Source: Rhipicephalus microplus (taxonomy: Eukaryota; Arthropoda; Arachnida; Ixodida; Ixodidae). Taken from it: 64,000 nucleotides of DNA. The notes beneath the pieces are model-generated. The model was not told the DNA's origin. It ran no database searches and was given only the letters and a program-made list of their open reading frames with translations. The position numbers and the translations under genes are program-made. Numbering within the stretch: the first letter of the stretch is position 1; every line of letters starts with the position of its first letter. The stretch spans positions 98,706,239 to 98,770,238 of the forward strand of contig NC_134705.1 in assembly GCF_043290135.1 (NCBI RefSeq), in the 5' to 3' direction. This document shows positions 19,044-30,194 of the stretch, piece after piece.

Positions 19044-20312
19044 TGTCACGAGGCCGTTTAACGGGCATGCACTCGTGTAGGTTCGTGTAAAGCAAAAACC
19101 ACCGATGACATAACCATCATCGGGAAAAGAGCTGACGAGACCATTTGCTTCCACCCTAATTCCCAACACTCAATATATTTAGAAACCCCTAACAACAAAT
19201 AGCAGACAAAGAACACAGCATACATAACTAGAAAGAGGTTAGTGAGAAGAACAAACGGCTAAAGACGTGAGCAGTGCATGGACATAAATGTTCGGTGTAA
19301 AATAAGCCTTGTCACAACATAGCGGGACGCGGTGCTTGCAGCGAAGGCTGTGCTACCAAGGAAGGCATGGACGCACTCACGTAAACGATGACAGTGGTGA
19401 TGCGGGGCTTGCAACCGATGCGACTGAGTAATGGTGAACACGCACTCGTGCAACAGGGGAAAGACTGGCGATTAGCTTGAGACGCTCACGAGGTTGACTT
19501 GCACGGAAGGAAGCGTCGGGCTGGTTGAAGTCAGTGACCTTCCGGCGTTCGGCAGCCGCAGCTCACACACGAAGTCGGAGGCGTTTTCTTTTGGCCAACG
19601 CCAGAAGACCAGAACAAGCCTGGCCCACGTCAGGTGACGAGAAGAAGCTCTGTGTCCAGGTGGGAGCCTGCTGAGACCTTGATGCAGGAGCTCTGCTGGC
19701 CGCCACTCCCACGCCCTGGCCACCTTCTTCACTTCGTCCTGACTCGGCCACGTCTGCCTGACTTTAGGACTGTGGAACCGTCGGTGACGAGAGAACGCAG
19801 GCTGGTGGCGACGCGTCAGCGAACCAGGGTCAACCTGGCCAAGCAGCTGGGCGCACAGCTCAGGCCCGTAGCCCGACGGCTGTTGCTCGCCTGTTGAAAT
19901 CAAAGTCCGCAGGTCCTAGGAAGGAGTTCAGGACCGGATGGCCACGGTGCTCTCGAGCGGGAACACGACAGCAGGAGGCCCCGGCCGGTCGAAGTCCTGC
20001 AGGCTCGGGTCTGACGCCCGACGGCCCATCTTCAGCGCCCGGTCCGGTGACGACCTTCCACTTGCCCCGTCGTCTTGAACTACCCTTGATCTGCTCTGCT
20101 CAGGCTTCTGCTGCCGCTCTCGCCCACTTGTCTCGTCCCGATTGGAGATTCTGTACTTTCGTGGTACCCAGCCATTGGGCATTGAAATCTCCGTGGAAGG
20201 ACCTCATTGAAGAAAAATGTTCACGCCCACACGTGCCGCAGCCAAGCGTTATCTTCATCTTCTTCTGGCTGATGGAGTGGCGCACTTTTTAAACGCGCGC
20301 AATCACATCACA
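19044..20312 (-). repeat. 5' LTR of the LTR element (complete)
   Basis: A 1269-bp LTR running TGTGATG...CGTGACA on the minus strand (TG...CA ends), bounded by target DNA at 20313 and by the primer-binding site at 19043. A TTTAAAA block close to the U3 start (20286-20292) could be promoter-like. Open frames of up to 143 aa inside are identical in all three LTR copies and reflect copying, not coding. Confidence 0.8.
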
Positions 20313-21830
20313 GTCTGAAAAGCACACTAGTTCTGTATGGCTGGGAAAGTGCTGCCTTTTGCATAACACGTGGAATCCGTCAGGGATGTACATTGTCCCC
20401 TGATCTATTTGTCTTCAGCCTTGAAACACACTTGCGTGCTCTTGACGCAGATTCACGAGTCCGGGGTCTTGCACTTCCTGATTGCGGTGTCTTGTAAGTC
20501 ACAGCTTTCGCTGTTTATATAACCTTGCACCTTTCAGATGAAGATTGCGTTTCACGCAACCTGCGTGTATTTTCCCAGTATGGCGACATTTCAGGTGCAG
20601 CGTTGAATATCTCTAAATCTTGGTATTTCTTCATTGGCTCTCTAAACTCCAGGCTTACCGCGGGTTTCTCGATTCAGCCGGCCGCGTCCCTTTGTATTTC
20701 AGGTATTTGATACAACCACTACGGCATTTGCGAATCCATTTGGTTAAACGCACTCGAAGAAGTAAGACTGAAAATTCAGGATGCACGGGATTTTGGCTTC
20801 CCGCTTCTTGAGCGGAGGTACCTTGCGCAGACTGTATTTTGCGGTCGTATTTGGTACCTTTCGCACGTTCTGCAGCCATCTTTACGTATTGTACGATCAC
20901 TGCTGTCTGCTTTGTGTTCCTTTTTTTGGTCAAGCAGCACTGAGTTGGTCTTTTGTGCGGCACTGGGACAGCAGCGTTCTGAGGAAGGCTTTGCTTTCCC
21001 TTCAGTGTCCATACGCTGTCGGCTGCTGGCACTGCGCTTCCTTTTGCGCGTAGTGCAGGGGGAGGAATCTCCCGCACGAACGCTTGCATATTACTTTCTG
21101 GGTACTCACCTTCGGCACTTGATGCCTAATGTGCAACTTAACAGGGGGCCCTAGTCAATAACACTTCCTGCGTTTTATGCAACTGTTGCAGTTTTTTCGC
21201 CATGTCAAGTCGAGCTGTCCTGGCATAGATATTTTGAACAACCACATAGTTGAGGCAACTGCTGCTTTGTTGCTCCCGTTGGTTCCGCCAGCCCACCGCA
21301 CTCGCTCTAGACGGGTGTCTTGGAGTACGTTAACGGCTTATTTTCTGCCTCGACACCTCCGGGACTTCATGTGGCGCCTGGGATGGGGTGTGCTTCGTAC
21401 TCTCGACCGCCTCGAAAGGTGGAAAATTGTCCAGTCAGCAACATGTCCGAACTGCTCCCTTCGGCAAGCAAATCAGAATTTTCTGAGGCATTGTGTCATT
21501 GCTCGCGTTTTCTGGAGAGCAGTACATGCCGGATTTGGCTGCCTGAGAGTAAATCGCTTCGTTTCTTTTGGGCGTTGTTCACGAGGCCGCCTCGCTTGTC
21601 TTCTCATTGTTGCAGGCTCTTTCTGCTTCTGGCGCAACCGCTGCGAGGCGGTTGCAGCGGGCTGCCGCCGCACGCTCTACCTAATTTTAGAGCGATTGTA
21701 CTCGAAGCTGCTGTCTGTTTTGTCGAAGGAGCTCTTCTTCCTCAGTGAAGAGGAATTTCTTCGGCACTGGTCTTGCCCTTTCGTGTCGGTCTGTGATGGA
21801 CGAGTGAAACTTGTCTTTCGGCCAGCGTAG
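20313..21830 (+). pseudogene. LINE-D RT C-terminal part and Tx1-type tail
   Basis: RT continues after the LTR composite: SVRQGC-like block degraded to RQGCTLSPDLFVF, then SLETHLRALDADSRVRG; the catalytic block reads FAVYITLHLSDED, where unit B has FADDITLYLSDED, so the Asp pair is lost here; then YGDISGAALNISKS. The last 217 aa (21177-21830) form the C-terminal domain with CPNCSLRQANQNFLRHC, a C-x2-C-x8-H-x4-C finger, ending at TAG 21828-21830. In-frame stops precede 21150. Compare 52981-54571. Confidence 0.75.
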
Positions 21831-22145
21831 TATTGGTAGGCTGATGTGTCGATACGCTGGCAGAAATGGCATGCCAACTTGTAAATATGCAAAATGTACA
21901 TATTCATGTTTGATTTGTATCTCTGGTCTACCTTGAAGTATTTTTGTGGTTCTGATTGTGTGAACCGTCGAATGTACATGTTCTTTCAACGTCATATCAT
22001 ATCCATGTTCATGTATATAACGTTTGTTTTGTCATCATCGTTAGAGTATGTCTAACAAGGGATTGTTTTGTTGAGTGTTATTGACGTTTGTGGCGATAAC
22101 GTTTTTTTAAACAAAAGCTTATTCGAAAAAAACAAACAAACAAAA

Positions 22146-22774
22146 TACCCTGCTAGGTTACCTGCCCGGGCTCAGGGCACCTAGACGCTTTGTGCGGTGA
22201 GGCGTAGCCTTTCCGCCGTTGTCCGGGCCCGCTAGATTGCCCAGAGTTGGTCGCACAGATTGTAGCTATATTCACCGCACGTAGCCGACGCTCCTGGAAA
22301 AGGTCCAGTCCTATATTGGGCTCTCGGTATATTACCGTTACACGTGTGCAGTGCCATGAACTAACCGCCAAACCTGCATGTTCATGCTTACAGTGGGCAC
22401 AGATTGCTTGTGGGTATTGTCTTGAATTCACTTTGTTAAGGCGTACTGGATTTGGAAAAGTTATGGTTTGCAATCTTTTCCTATTCGTTTTTTGAGATCT
22501 GTGTAGCTGTTTGTATGGTGGGAGATACTCTTCTAGTTGTTTCGTATTGTGTGCCAATATGTCATAGTACGCGACCAGTGTGTCTCTGTCGTCTTTTATT
22601 ATATATTCTTCATTGTCATCGCATCACCTCCATAGTCCCTATCACATCCAGTGGAGTCGTCCCCCCTTCTGTGGTTGGTGCGGGGTGCCGGGCCGTCGCT
22701 GTTTGAGCTGTGGTGGGTTAGTTCTCTCAAGGTTCGCTGGGCGTTCTCGTTGAGGTTCAGAGGGATGGTCATGA
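22146..22774 (-). pseudogene. LINE-E 3' end (I-group LINE tail), part 1
   Basis: C-terminal tail of an I-group LINE ORF2 on the minus strand (22557-22153). RKRLQTITFPNPVRLNKVN then YPQAICAHCKHEHAGLAVSS followed by WHC gives the C-x2-C-x-n-H-x-n-C finger that ends tick I-group elements. LINE-G1 (22775-28524) was inserted in this fragment: the RNase H part lies at 28538-28935. In unit B both parts are contiguous (54877-55905). The fragment is 5'-truncated before RNase H. Confidence 0.75.
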
Positions 22775-22793
22775 GTGAGTGAGCAAACGTTAT

Positions 22794-23210
22794 TTAACCA
22801 GCAGATTTAGGCGTGGGCCTAAGCCGTGCCAGGGGCGGTGGAGAGACCGTGTCTCTCAGCCTCTCCCGTGCTCGCTGGATGGCCCATATTTGATCTGTCT
22901 GATCTGAGCTGGTCAGCGCGGCTCTCCACCGCGTCCTAAGCTGTCCTGGGGATACTGCATTGGCGTCCTGTATCTGCGTGCATTCCCATAACATATTCTC
23001 TAGGGTGGCACGTCTCATGCTACATAGCTTACACGAGTCATCTGGGTATAATTCGGGGTAGATGCGATTTAGGTGCTTTGGGTCGGGAAATGTTCTAGTT
23101 TGAAGTCGCCTCCAATCAACCTCCTGAGATCCGTCTAATGTGGAGCTAGGTGGTGGAAATCTGCGCCTCGACTTTTGGAAGAATTGGATAATGTCGCAGA
23201 ACCTAAACAT
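22794..23210 (-). pseudogene. LINE-G1 ORF2 C-terminal CCHC domain
   Basis: 138-aa frame ending ORF2 at a stop at 22794. DWRRLQTRTFPDPKHLNRIY precedes CKLCSMRRATLENMLWEC, a C-x2-C-x7-9-N/H-x4-C finger in which the usual His position reads Asn. The Arg-rich region at the end includes RARERLRDTV. Confidence 0.75.
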
Positions 23211-23398
23211 TTAGTCCCTCTCCCACCACTCCTCTCTTCCCAGTGCCTCATATGAAGCTCCATCGCGAGTGCAGTAATTGAGACCTCGCGCTACGCGGTG
23301 AGCATCCTCGTTGAGGGTTGGAATGAGGGACGCACACGAGGTGTGGGCTGGGAACCATATAAAATACCTTTCTTTGAATTACTCGGATGATATGAGAT

Positions 23399-23899
23399 TT
23401 ACCTTGCGGAAGAGTATGTTGGCTGCCTCGGGAGATATTCTTCTTCGTGCATAGTTACGGAGTTACGGATTGCCGACTGCGAGTCGCTGATGACATACCA
23501 ACACTTTGGGGAAATTATGGCCTGTGCAATAGCCACCCCTTCCGCGATTTCTGAATTATCCGAGCGTATGGAGCACGCGTTTACGCATTTGTGGTCGGTG
23601 GACTGCCGCAACGTAGGATTTGTGACTAGGGTACTCCTCTGCATCTACGAACAACGTCTCCTTGCCTCTGCCAATGGCCTTAAGTAGAGTTCTAGCGCGG
23701 CTTTCTCTTCTGCCCTGAATAAATTCGGGGTGCATGTTTTTGGGCAGATTGGGGACCTGGATCTTTTCCCTGATTACCTTTAGAACCGACACTTTACTTC
23801 CTTGTTGCCTATGGTAATTTATCCCCAACTTGTCAAGGATACACCGTCCTGTGTGCGTGCTGGCTAGTCTCTCCAACTGGGCAATCTGTTGCGCTTCTA
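23399..23899 (-). pseudogene. LINE-G1 RNase H domain
   Basis: RNase H degrades element RNA in RNA:DNA hybrids. On the minus strand: LFVDAEEYP (first Asp), then SDNSEIAEGVAIAQAI (Glu in the E-x-x-A-I-x-x-A block), then YVISDSQSAIRN (Asp in S-D-S-x-x-A-I). The final His block (family W-x-P-A-H) is not clear. A frame change occurs near 23556-23644. Confidence 0.75.
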
Positions 23900-25422
23900 T
23901 CAGCTCCTTAAAGTGTTATGTAAGCCCAGTTGAAACAGTTTTTCGTTGCTGGTGCTATCTGGAAGGCCTAAAGCTTGTTTGTACGCCTTTGGTATGAGTG
24001 CGTTGATTTTGAGTTTTTCGGCTGTATACCAGTTTAGATATGCCGCTACGTATATAATATGGCTTATGGGGAATGAATAAATAAGCCTGATGACGCTAGC
24101 CTCTTTCATGCCCTGGTGTTTGTGACTCTCTTGATTAGCCGTATTCGTTGGTGGCTTTGGTTACTAACCTCTTGACGGTTTCACCGTTTGTATCCTTAGA
24201 CTCGATGATGAGTCCAAAGACTCTGATTACTTGCACTATAGGAATAGTCCTGCCGTTTTTGGTGTGAATTTGGATCTCTTCGTAAGCACGGTCCCTTGGG
24301 TGGATCATAAGCATGTATCCCTTGGGTGGTCTGCCTTTGAGCGAAGGGCTACAGAGGAGGAGTTCGAATTTATCTGGCGAGCACTCTAGGCCAGTACCTT
24401 CAAGATACTCCTCAGTAGGGGTGACGGCCTCCTGTAGTCTCTGCTCTATCTCTCCGTCACTACCTTCACACGCCCAGATGGTGATATCATCTGCATATAT
24501 AGAATGATGTATTCCGTATATTGAGTTCAGCCGCGCCGGGAGTCCTATCATTATGAGATTAAACAGCACAGGCGATATGACAAAACCCTGTGGGGTACCA
24601 GCAGTGCCTATAAGCCGTTCCTCAGATCTCAGTTCTCTAATTACGATGGATGCCGTTCTGTCCGTTAGGAAGTCCTTGACATATTTATACGCTGTCGATC
24701 CTAAGCTTAATTGGTAGATCTGATGTAATATTGCAGTATGCGATGCTTTGTCGAAGGCTTTTTTAAAATCCAATCCTAAGATCGCCCGGATAGCCCTTGT
24801 GTTGTTGTCTAGAATCTGCTGCTTAAGTTGCAGCTTGGCGTCTTGCGTGGAGAGCCGTGTGCAGAACCCCAACATGGAATCTGGGTAGATTTTGTTCTCC
24901 TCAAGATAAGTGTTGATTCTCTCTAGAAAAGCGTGTTCTATCAGCTTCCTAGCAGAAGACGTTAGTGATATGGGGCGTAAATTCGATAGATCGGGGGGTT
25001 TCCCAGGCTTGAGGATGAGGATTACTTTAGCTTTTCCCACTGTTTTGGTATAGTGCCCTCGGTCCTGAACTCGTTAATATATTGCGTGATGTTCTCTATG
25101 GCTTGGTCGTCAAGGTTCCGTAGTGTTCTGTTAGTGATCCCGTCTGGTCCCGGTGCAGATTTGGTGTTGACTTCTGTAGCGCAGCCCTGATTTCAGCCAC
25201 AGTAAACACCTCATCTAAGAGCTCGTTCGGGCCTCTGAAATATGGTCCGTGCTCTATGACAGTCATGGCGGGAATGTACACGTTGCTAGCCTCAGCGATA
25301 AAGTCCTCATCACTGCCGTTATACGGGTGCACCAGTTTACGCAAGGTTTGCTTGTGCGCTGATTTGGTGTTATCTGGGTCTATCAGGTGTTTGAGCATCC
25401 GCCATGTCTGACCAGCATTCAT
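23900..25422 (-). pseudogene. LINE-G1 reverse transcriptase
   Basis: I-group RT with a 301-aa open stretch, 25040-24135. Blocks in order: AGQTWRMLKHLIDPDNTKSA (EN-RT linker, 25410 down); ILILKPGKPPDLSNLRPISL; MLGFCTRLSTQDAKLQLK; AILGLDFKKAFDKASHTAIL (motif A intact); GTPQGFVISPVLFNLIMIGL; HSIYADDITIWACEGSDGE (catalytic YADD intact); LECSPDKFELLL; VFGLIIESKDTNGETVKRL. The thumb continues at 24109-23900 in another frame. The best-preserved RT in the window, but separated from EN and RNase H by frameshifts. Confidence 0.85.
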
Positions 25423-25814
25423 TTATCCATCGAGACTATTACAATCTTGGTCCCATTGCTGTTTGCTTAGCTGCTCACAATGATCTTCGATCTGTTTGTT
25501 CAGCTTGGCTATGCACTTGCGCAAGGGCCTGTTGTGCCTCTGTCCTCGCCATCCATTCTGCGGTGATTGCTTGGCCTCCCACATGTGTGTGAGACGGCTA
25601 ATAATCTGCTCTAGGGGTGGACTTGAAGTGATACTTCGCGTTGCCTCGCTGACGTGGTTATTGACATCTTTGATCCAATCTTCAATATTGCTGATAGGGT
25701 CTTGTTTTTTTCGCGTTTCTGACTTTGCGAAACTTATCCCAGTCAGTCCATCTAATCTGTCTCTGAATTTCTGTGGCAGCCATGGTTTCTATCCTGATTT
25801 CTAATATTCGATGA

Positions 25815-26430
25815 TCACTCCCCAGACCATCGAATGTTTTTTTCCCATTTAGCGGTCCCCGCGTTAAGAACTAACGTTAAGTCTGGAGTGGTGTCTTTTG
25901 CAAGCCCAGCTCCCATACGCGTAGGGGAGTCGGGGTCAGTGATAAGAGTTAAGCCTGTTTCTTGAATATCCTGCCATAGCGTTTTTCCTTTGGCTCTTGT
26001 GTATCCGTGTTTCCAAGCACTGTGTGGAGCGTTAAAGTCTCCACCTATGACGAGTGGATTGGGTCCTGCTATATCTAAGGCCTTCTTAAAGAGGAGAAAG
26101 AAGCGTTGTCGTATGCGTGTGGGATTGCTGTACAAATTCAGAATAAATATGCTCGGAGATTTTTTTCTTGTAAGGGCAAGTTGTACGAGTATATGCTCAA
26201 TTTCTGTGATGCGGGTATCGTGGCAGATTGATACGAGTCCCTTCCTTACTAGAGTGGTTAGTCTTCTAATATCCCCTGTTGAAGGGCCAATCGCCTGATA
26301 TCCCGGTAGCTTAGCGAAACCATGGGTTTTCTGCAAAATTAGAACATCCGGTTTGGTACTGTCTCTAAGGTGTTGCAGGACTGCTTTCTTCCCTTCATAG
26401 CTCCTGCAATTCCATTGCCAAATATATAAG
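25815..26430 (-). pseudogene. LINE-G1 AP-type endonuclease
   Basis: Endonuclease of ORF2 on the minus strand. The start of the domain (QWNCRSYE-like, near 26415-26390) is followed by LQKTHGFAKLPGYQA (E replaced in the usual Q-E-T), a 173-aa open frame with FILNLYSNPT, VIGGDFNAPHSAWKHGYT (GDFN-A-x-H-x-x-W), GKTLWQDIQETGLTLI, DSPTRMG and TTPDLTLV (the T-x-P-D-L block). The SDH block lies past the frame end near 25815. Confidence 0.8.
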
Positions 26431-26449
26431 TCCCCTTTTCTGGGCTTCC

Positions 26450-28036
26450 CTATTTTGAGTTGGCTATCGAAGAGGGAGGAGGATGAAATAAGACAGACCT
26501 CACGAGATTAGTTGATATAGCCGCTGATGTGGTGCCCTGAGATAAGTGTGAATTGCCTTCAGTGCTCATTGGAAGGTTGGTAGCTGGAAGTACCGGAGGT
26601 GTCCTAGGGCTGAGATTGGCTACGTTAGCTTCGAGTTTATCTAGTCTATTCATGATCATGGATATTGCAAGCGAGAGGTTGTTGGTTGCCTCTGCCTGTT
26701 CCCTAACTGCTCTCTGTATTTCAGACGATGTTTGATTAATGTTCGAGATTTGCGCCATAGTTTTGTCATTAGACACTTGAGCTTTTCTTTTAAGAGGTGG
26801 CGGGGTACTCTCTTTGTCCAGTCGGTTATATGGCATTTTTTCGAGGCGCTCTTGGGCCGCTGAACGCATTTGACTCTAAGTTCTATTTGTGCAGTTTTTA
26901 AGAATTTGAACTTACCGAGTAAGCTGTGATATCAATTCTCTAAGCTCAGCGTTTTCTTTTTTCAGCTCCGCTATATTACTGACAATATGCGCAGTCTCCC
27001 CCGAAGGCCCAGGGCGCGTCTCTTTAGCCACGTCTGACCAGCTCACCGTGAATGCCGGGTTCCCTTGATGGCCATTGCCACCCTTTGGCTTAGATTGGGA
27101 TCTGGAACGGGATGCAGTGTGTCTTCTCGGTCCCGGAGACTGGGAGGTCTGGCCGCGGGGCGTTGTGCAGGACCAGGACCAGGACCTTAATCTTGACCCA
27201 GGCATTGCCCTCGTCCGGAATTCGAATCTCCCGCGTTCGGTTGGCTTGGTGGAAGGGAGGTAGTTCTTCTCGAGCGTCTTTTGAAGTTGTCGGAACCACT
27301 GGCTTTGTTTTACGGTGTAGGGTGTCTTGAACTTGGCCTTGCAGAGTTTGTCAGCCGTGGGATGATCTTTGCCGCGCAGCTGACATCGTGGCTGCCAGTG
27401 GTAGTCTTCGCTCGGATCAGGCGTTCCACAACCCGCACATTGCTTGTCGCTTAGCCTCCAAAACACGTCACTCCTGTGCCCAAGTCCGTTGCATTGTTCG
27501 CAAAAGTCAATTTGTTTCCTGTATAGTGAACAGCGTGTGAGCACTCCTCTGTACATGACGTGCGTCGGGACTCTGCTGCCGTCAAAAAGGTCTATCACTG
27601 TCGTGGTGTTGTCAAGACGTTTGGCTGCGATCGCCGTAAGATTTCGGGCTGTAATAATAGCTGCGGTGATGTCCCGTGGGGTTTCGTTCGAAGGAACTGC
27701 TTTGATTACACCTTTGGCAGTGAGTTCCGGGGCCGTCTCGTATGCTCCCATCTCATACAACTTGTCGTTTGCTTTGATGTGCTTGATGCCTTGGTACATG
27801 CCTGCATGGTCTTGGTTTGGAGTGCTAACGACCAAGATGTTCTGAAAATTATTCGGACAAATCGTGTCCGTCTCTCTTTTTTCATAAGAGATCTCGGCTG
27901 CTTCATACACAGCTTTGTCAAGCTCCGTTGAGCTGAGCTTTGATATCTGCTGTCCTCCTCTTGGCCTTATAACTACCTTGTAGTCACCTGTCGGCAGTCT
28001 TGGAATTTTGCTGGCTCTGGTTATCTGGGATATCAA
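26450..28036 (-). pseudogene. LINE-G1 ORF1 (gag-like)
   Basis: ORF1 protein in two frames, 28036-26912 (374 aa) and 26869-26450 (139 aa), joined by a frameshift near 26900. Order: RNA-binding-like N-terminus (ASKIPRLPTGDYKVVIRPRG); zinc knuckles CEQCNGLGHRSDVFWR and CAGCGTPDPSEDYHWQPRCQ, then CQLRGKDHPTADKLCKAK; an Arg/Ser-rich stretch; and a C-terminal coiled coil (IAELKKENAELRELISQL; MIMNRLDKLEANVANL). The first knuckle has lost its last Cys (DVFW for DVCP in LINE-G2). Likely forms RNP particles with element RNA. Confidence 0.8.
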
Positions 28037-28537
28037 ATTTGCACCATGCGTTCCAGGCGTTCGGGTAGAGCTAGGGCTACCACGGCGTTCCTGGCTACCT
28101 TTCTTCGCATTTTTTCTGTTTCAAACTTCTGTCTACCCGTTGCCTGTGTCATCTTACCGTTGGGTGACGTCTTCGTCTTCCCGTTAGGTGGCGTCTTCAT
28201 TCTGCTGCGATACCTCCATTATTGATGATTACGGCCTGTATGGCGCGAACGCCGAGGCCTGGCTATCGTGAGGCCGCCCCAGTCGATGCGGAGCGCAGGT
28301 CGTAGGAATAGTAGATGCTGCTTGGTGGGGGCTGGTTTCAGTCGTAAAATCTCGAAAAATGATCACCCACCTTAGAATATGGTCTCTTCGGATTCTCTGT
28401 GACGAGAAGAATAAGATGGTATATAGATCCGAGTGGTGCCTGGCTGTATTCGCTCGAAATCATTCTCTGAGAACGGAGCCGACGTGAAGAGCGTCCATTC
28501 ACTTCGGTGACCGCAGCGCCTCCAGGGATGGTCGTGA

Positions 28538-28935
28538 CTTCGATATGTTTTTAATTCCCCCGTGTGTGCCGGGATCCACTTGAGGTACTTAGGTACAATT
28601 TCGCCATTCTGCAAGTGTTCTACTCTGCGGTTCAGGATTTTGGCTGCTTTGGTAGATACCCATTTCTTTGTAAAATTTCTAATGGCCATCTTGGAGTCAC
28701 TCAAAATTAATATGTCGTGTTTTCTTTCAATGATTACGGCAAGTGCAATGGCCATTTCATCTGTTGCCTCCGACGATTTGATTCTTAAAGAGCCCGACGT
28801 CACGGTCTTTCCTTTTGTGTCAATGACCACCATTGCGAAGAGGTAGCCACGCACAACCCTATTACTGAAGTCATTATTTCGGGAATACCAGGCGGCGTCT
28901 GCAAAAAGCACACCATCGCGCGCAACGTGCTTTTA
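28538..28935 (-). pseudogene. LINE-E 3' fragment, part 2 (RNase H)
   Basis: RNase H region of the same 5'-truncated LINE-E as 22146-22774. Motifs: LFADAAWYSRN (Asp), SSEATDEMAIALAV (Glu), LILSDSKMAIRNF (Asp), LKWIPAHTGE (His). All four RNase H positions are visible, a fuller set than in LINE-G1. The 5' truncation point is near 28935, where the satellite-like block begins. Confidence 0.75.
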
Positions 28936-30060
28936 AGCATTATTTTCGTGCGGCATTTTTGTCTCTCAACGTTGTGTGCACATGTACCAAAGTCGGTATT
29001 ACGTGACGCGAAATGACGACATATGTATATAACACATACAAACGTGATAATCACGACATGCGTGTCATGTAACAACATGACTACATTCCACACTCATGAT
29101 GCGGTTGCGGCCGATTCGCTAGCTTCACACATGCAAATTTTTTATTACGTGACGTCAGTTGATGAAGAAGGCATGCGACTGGTGCAGACACGATAGTCAT
29201 GAGATCTTTGTCATGTGAGAACGTGACTACATGCCACAGTCAAAGCGCCAATACATTTCGACGTGGCGGGGTGCGCCTGTTCACCGGCCTTAATTTCGAC
29301 GTGTCACGCAAGGCGCCGGTCCTGCTATATACTCGCAGGCACGCGCCGCGCTGCGTTGCTTTGACGCATGCGCGTTTCAGCGCGTCCGGCGTCCCTTCGT
29401 CACAAAAAGAGGGAGACGCAGTGTTGTCTAGGTAACGCACCGGCGCGAAATACAACATGTCGCAATTTGCGCCAGTTGCCGTCGGACCACGCCGACGGAC
29501 GCTGGTCGCGCCTGGCTTCATACTATTAGAATGCTCGCCTTTTGCTAATGTAGCTTCGGTGTGCCCAGCGTGCGCGTGCGTCAACGCTACATTGGAGTAT
29601 AATGGGCCATTCATGATGCTGTCGCTGCCGTTTTGCGAGCTCCACATATACCAACGTTGGTGTTACGTTACATCAATGGATGTCGAAAATATATGTCTGG
29701 TGCAAACATGATAATCCTGACACACGTGTCGTGTAAGAGCATGATAACATACCACGCTCATTGCGTGCTCACGGTGGTTTCGCTAGCTCCACATATACTA
29801 ATTTTTGTATCACGTGACTTGAATAGATGATGAAAGTAAATGCTACATCTAATTATAATAATCAAGACACGAAAATTATGTACGACATGATTTACCTCCA
29901 CCCCGTAACGTTGTGCTGATTTTAAAATTACATATCAACCCTTCTCATTCGTGTTTCGCATATCATCGATTCCCACTGTACGTGGGATCTGCCATTTTTG
30001 TATGTGCTCATCCCGCATTACGAGACGTCAGCTTGCCAGTAAGGTAAGCACTACGGCTTC
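28936..30060. repeat. Satellite-like ~147-bp tandem repeats with a GC-rich block, unit A
   Basis: Diverged monomers about 144-149 bp apart share GCTAGCTCCACATATACYAA, TATTACGTGACRTCAATTGA, and ACATGATAATCACGACA followed by CGTGTCATGTAA. Starts of the GCTAGCT block lie near 29121, 29637 and 29781. A GC-rich block (29240-29600, with CGCATGCGCGTTTCAGCGCG and GTTGTCTAGGTAACGC) interrupts the array. Homologous to 55906-57080. No coding call: the frame at 29199-29435 is preserved in both units only because 29133-29464 is nearly identical. Confidence 0.65.
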
Positions 30061-30125
30061 TTCATGCTCAGTCGTCCAACAGAGAAAGAGAGTGAGCAAG
30101 ATGGTATGAAAAAAGGCAGGAGGGT

Positions 30126-30129
<4 letters not shown>

Positions 30130-30194
<65 letters not shown>

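Larger units (their letters stand above)
15932..20312. mobile_element. Inverted LTR-retrotransposon composite in LINE-D
   Basis: A 4.38-kb insertion absent from unit B. Left to right: a near-complete plus-oriented LTR (15932-17140); a minus-oriented LTR truncated at its 3' side (17143-18251); a 0.79-kb internal region with PPT, gag remnant and PBS (18252-19043); and a complete minus-oriented LTR (19044-20312). Both outer ends are therefore the LTR 5' end (TGTGATGTGATT). The flanks share GTC (before 15932 and at 20313-20315), and the empty site in unit B reads CTGGTCTGAAAAG. The right three parts form a normal short LTR element on the minus strand; the left LTR makes a 1.1-kb palindrome around 17041-17142. 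Confidence 0.8.
12520..22145 (+). mobile_element. LINE-D, Tx1-like non-LTR element, unit A copy, split by an LTR composite
   Basis: Plus-strand LINE made of 12520-15931 and 20313-22145; the LTR composite 15932-20312 interrupts RT. Order: ORF1 (12620-13647), EN (14069-14930), RT (15293-15931 then 20313-20960), and a C-terminal Tx1-type domain with a CCHC finger (20960-21830). The 3' UTR ends in an (AAAC)-type tail at 22125-22145. Homologous to 47980-54876. ORFs are broken by several stops, so this copy cannot move itself. Confidence 0.8.
22775..28524 (-). mobile_element. LINE-G1, full-length I-group LINE
   Basis: A 5750-bp minus-strand element flanked by GGGATGGTCATGA (22762-22774) and GGGATGGTCGTGA (28525-28537), a 13-bp TSD with one mismatch. 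Unit B has the empty site near 55490-55510. The 5' end (28524 downward) reads TGGAGGCGCTGCGGTCACC; the 3' tail is (ACTC)-like at 22775-22783. It holds ORF1 (28036-26450), EN (26430-25815), RT (25422-24135), RNase H (23876-23399) and a CCHC tail (23210-22794). Complete in layout but with frameshifts. Confidence 0.85.

Noticed and set aside
29199..29435. 78-aa frame kept in units A and B (56167-56403)
   Set aside because: The underlying DNA tract is nearly identical, changes are not biased to third positions as far as I can see, and no domain is recognised; probably non-coding island.
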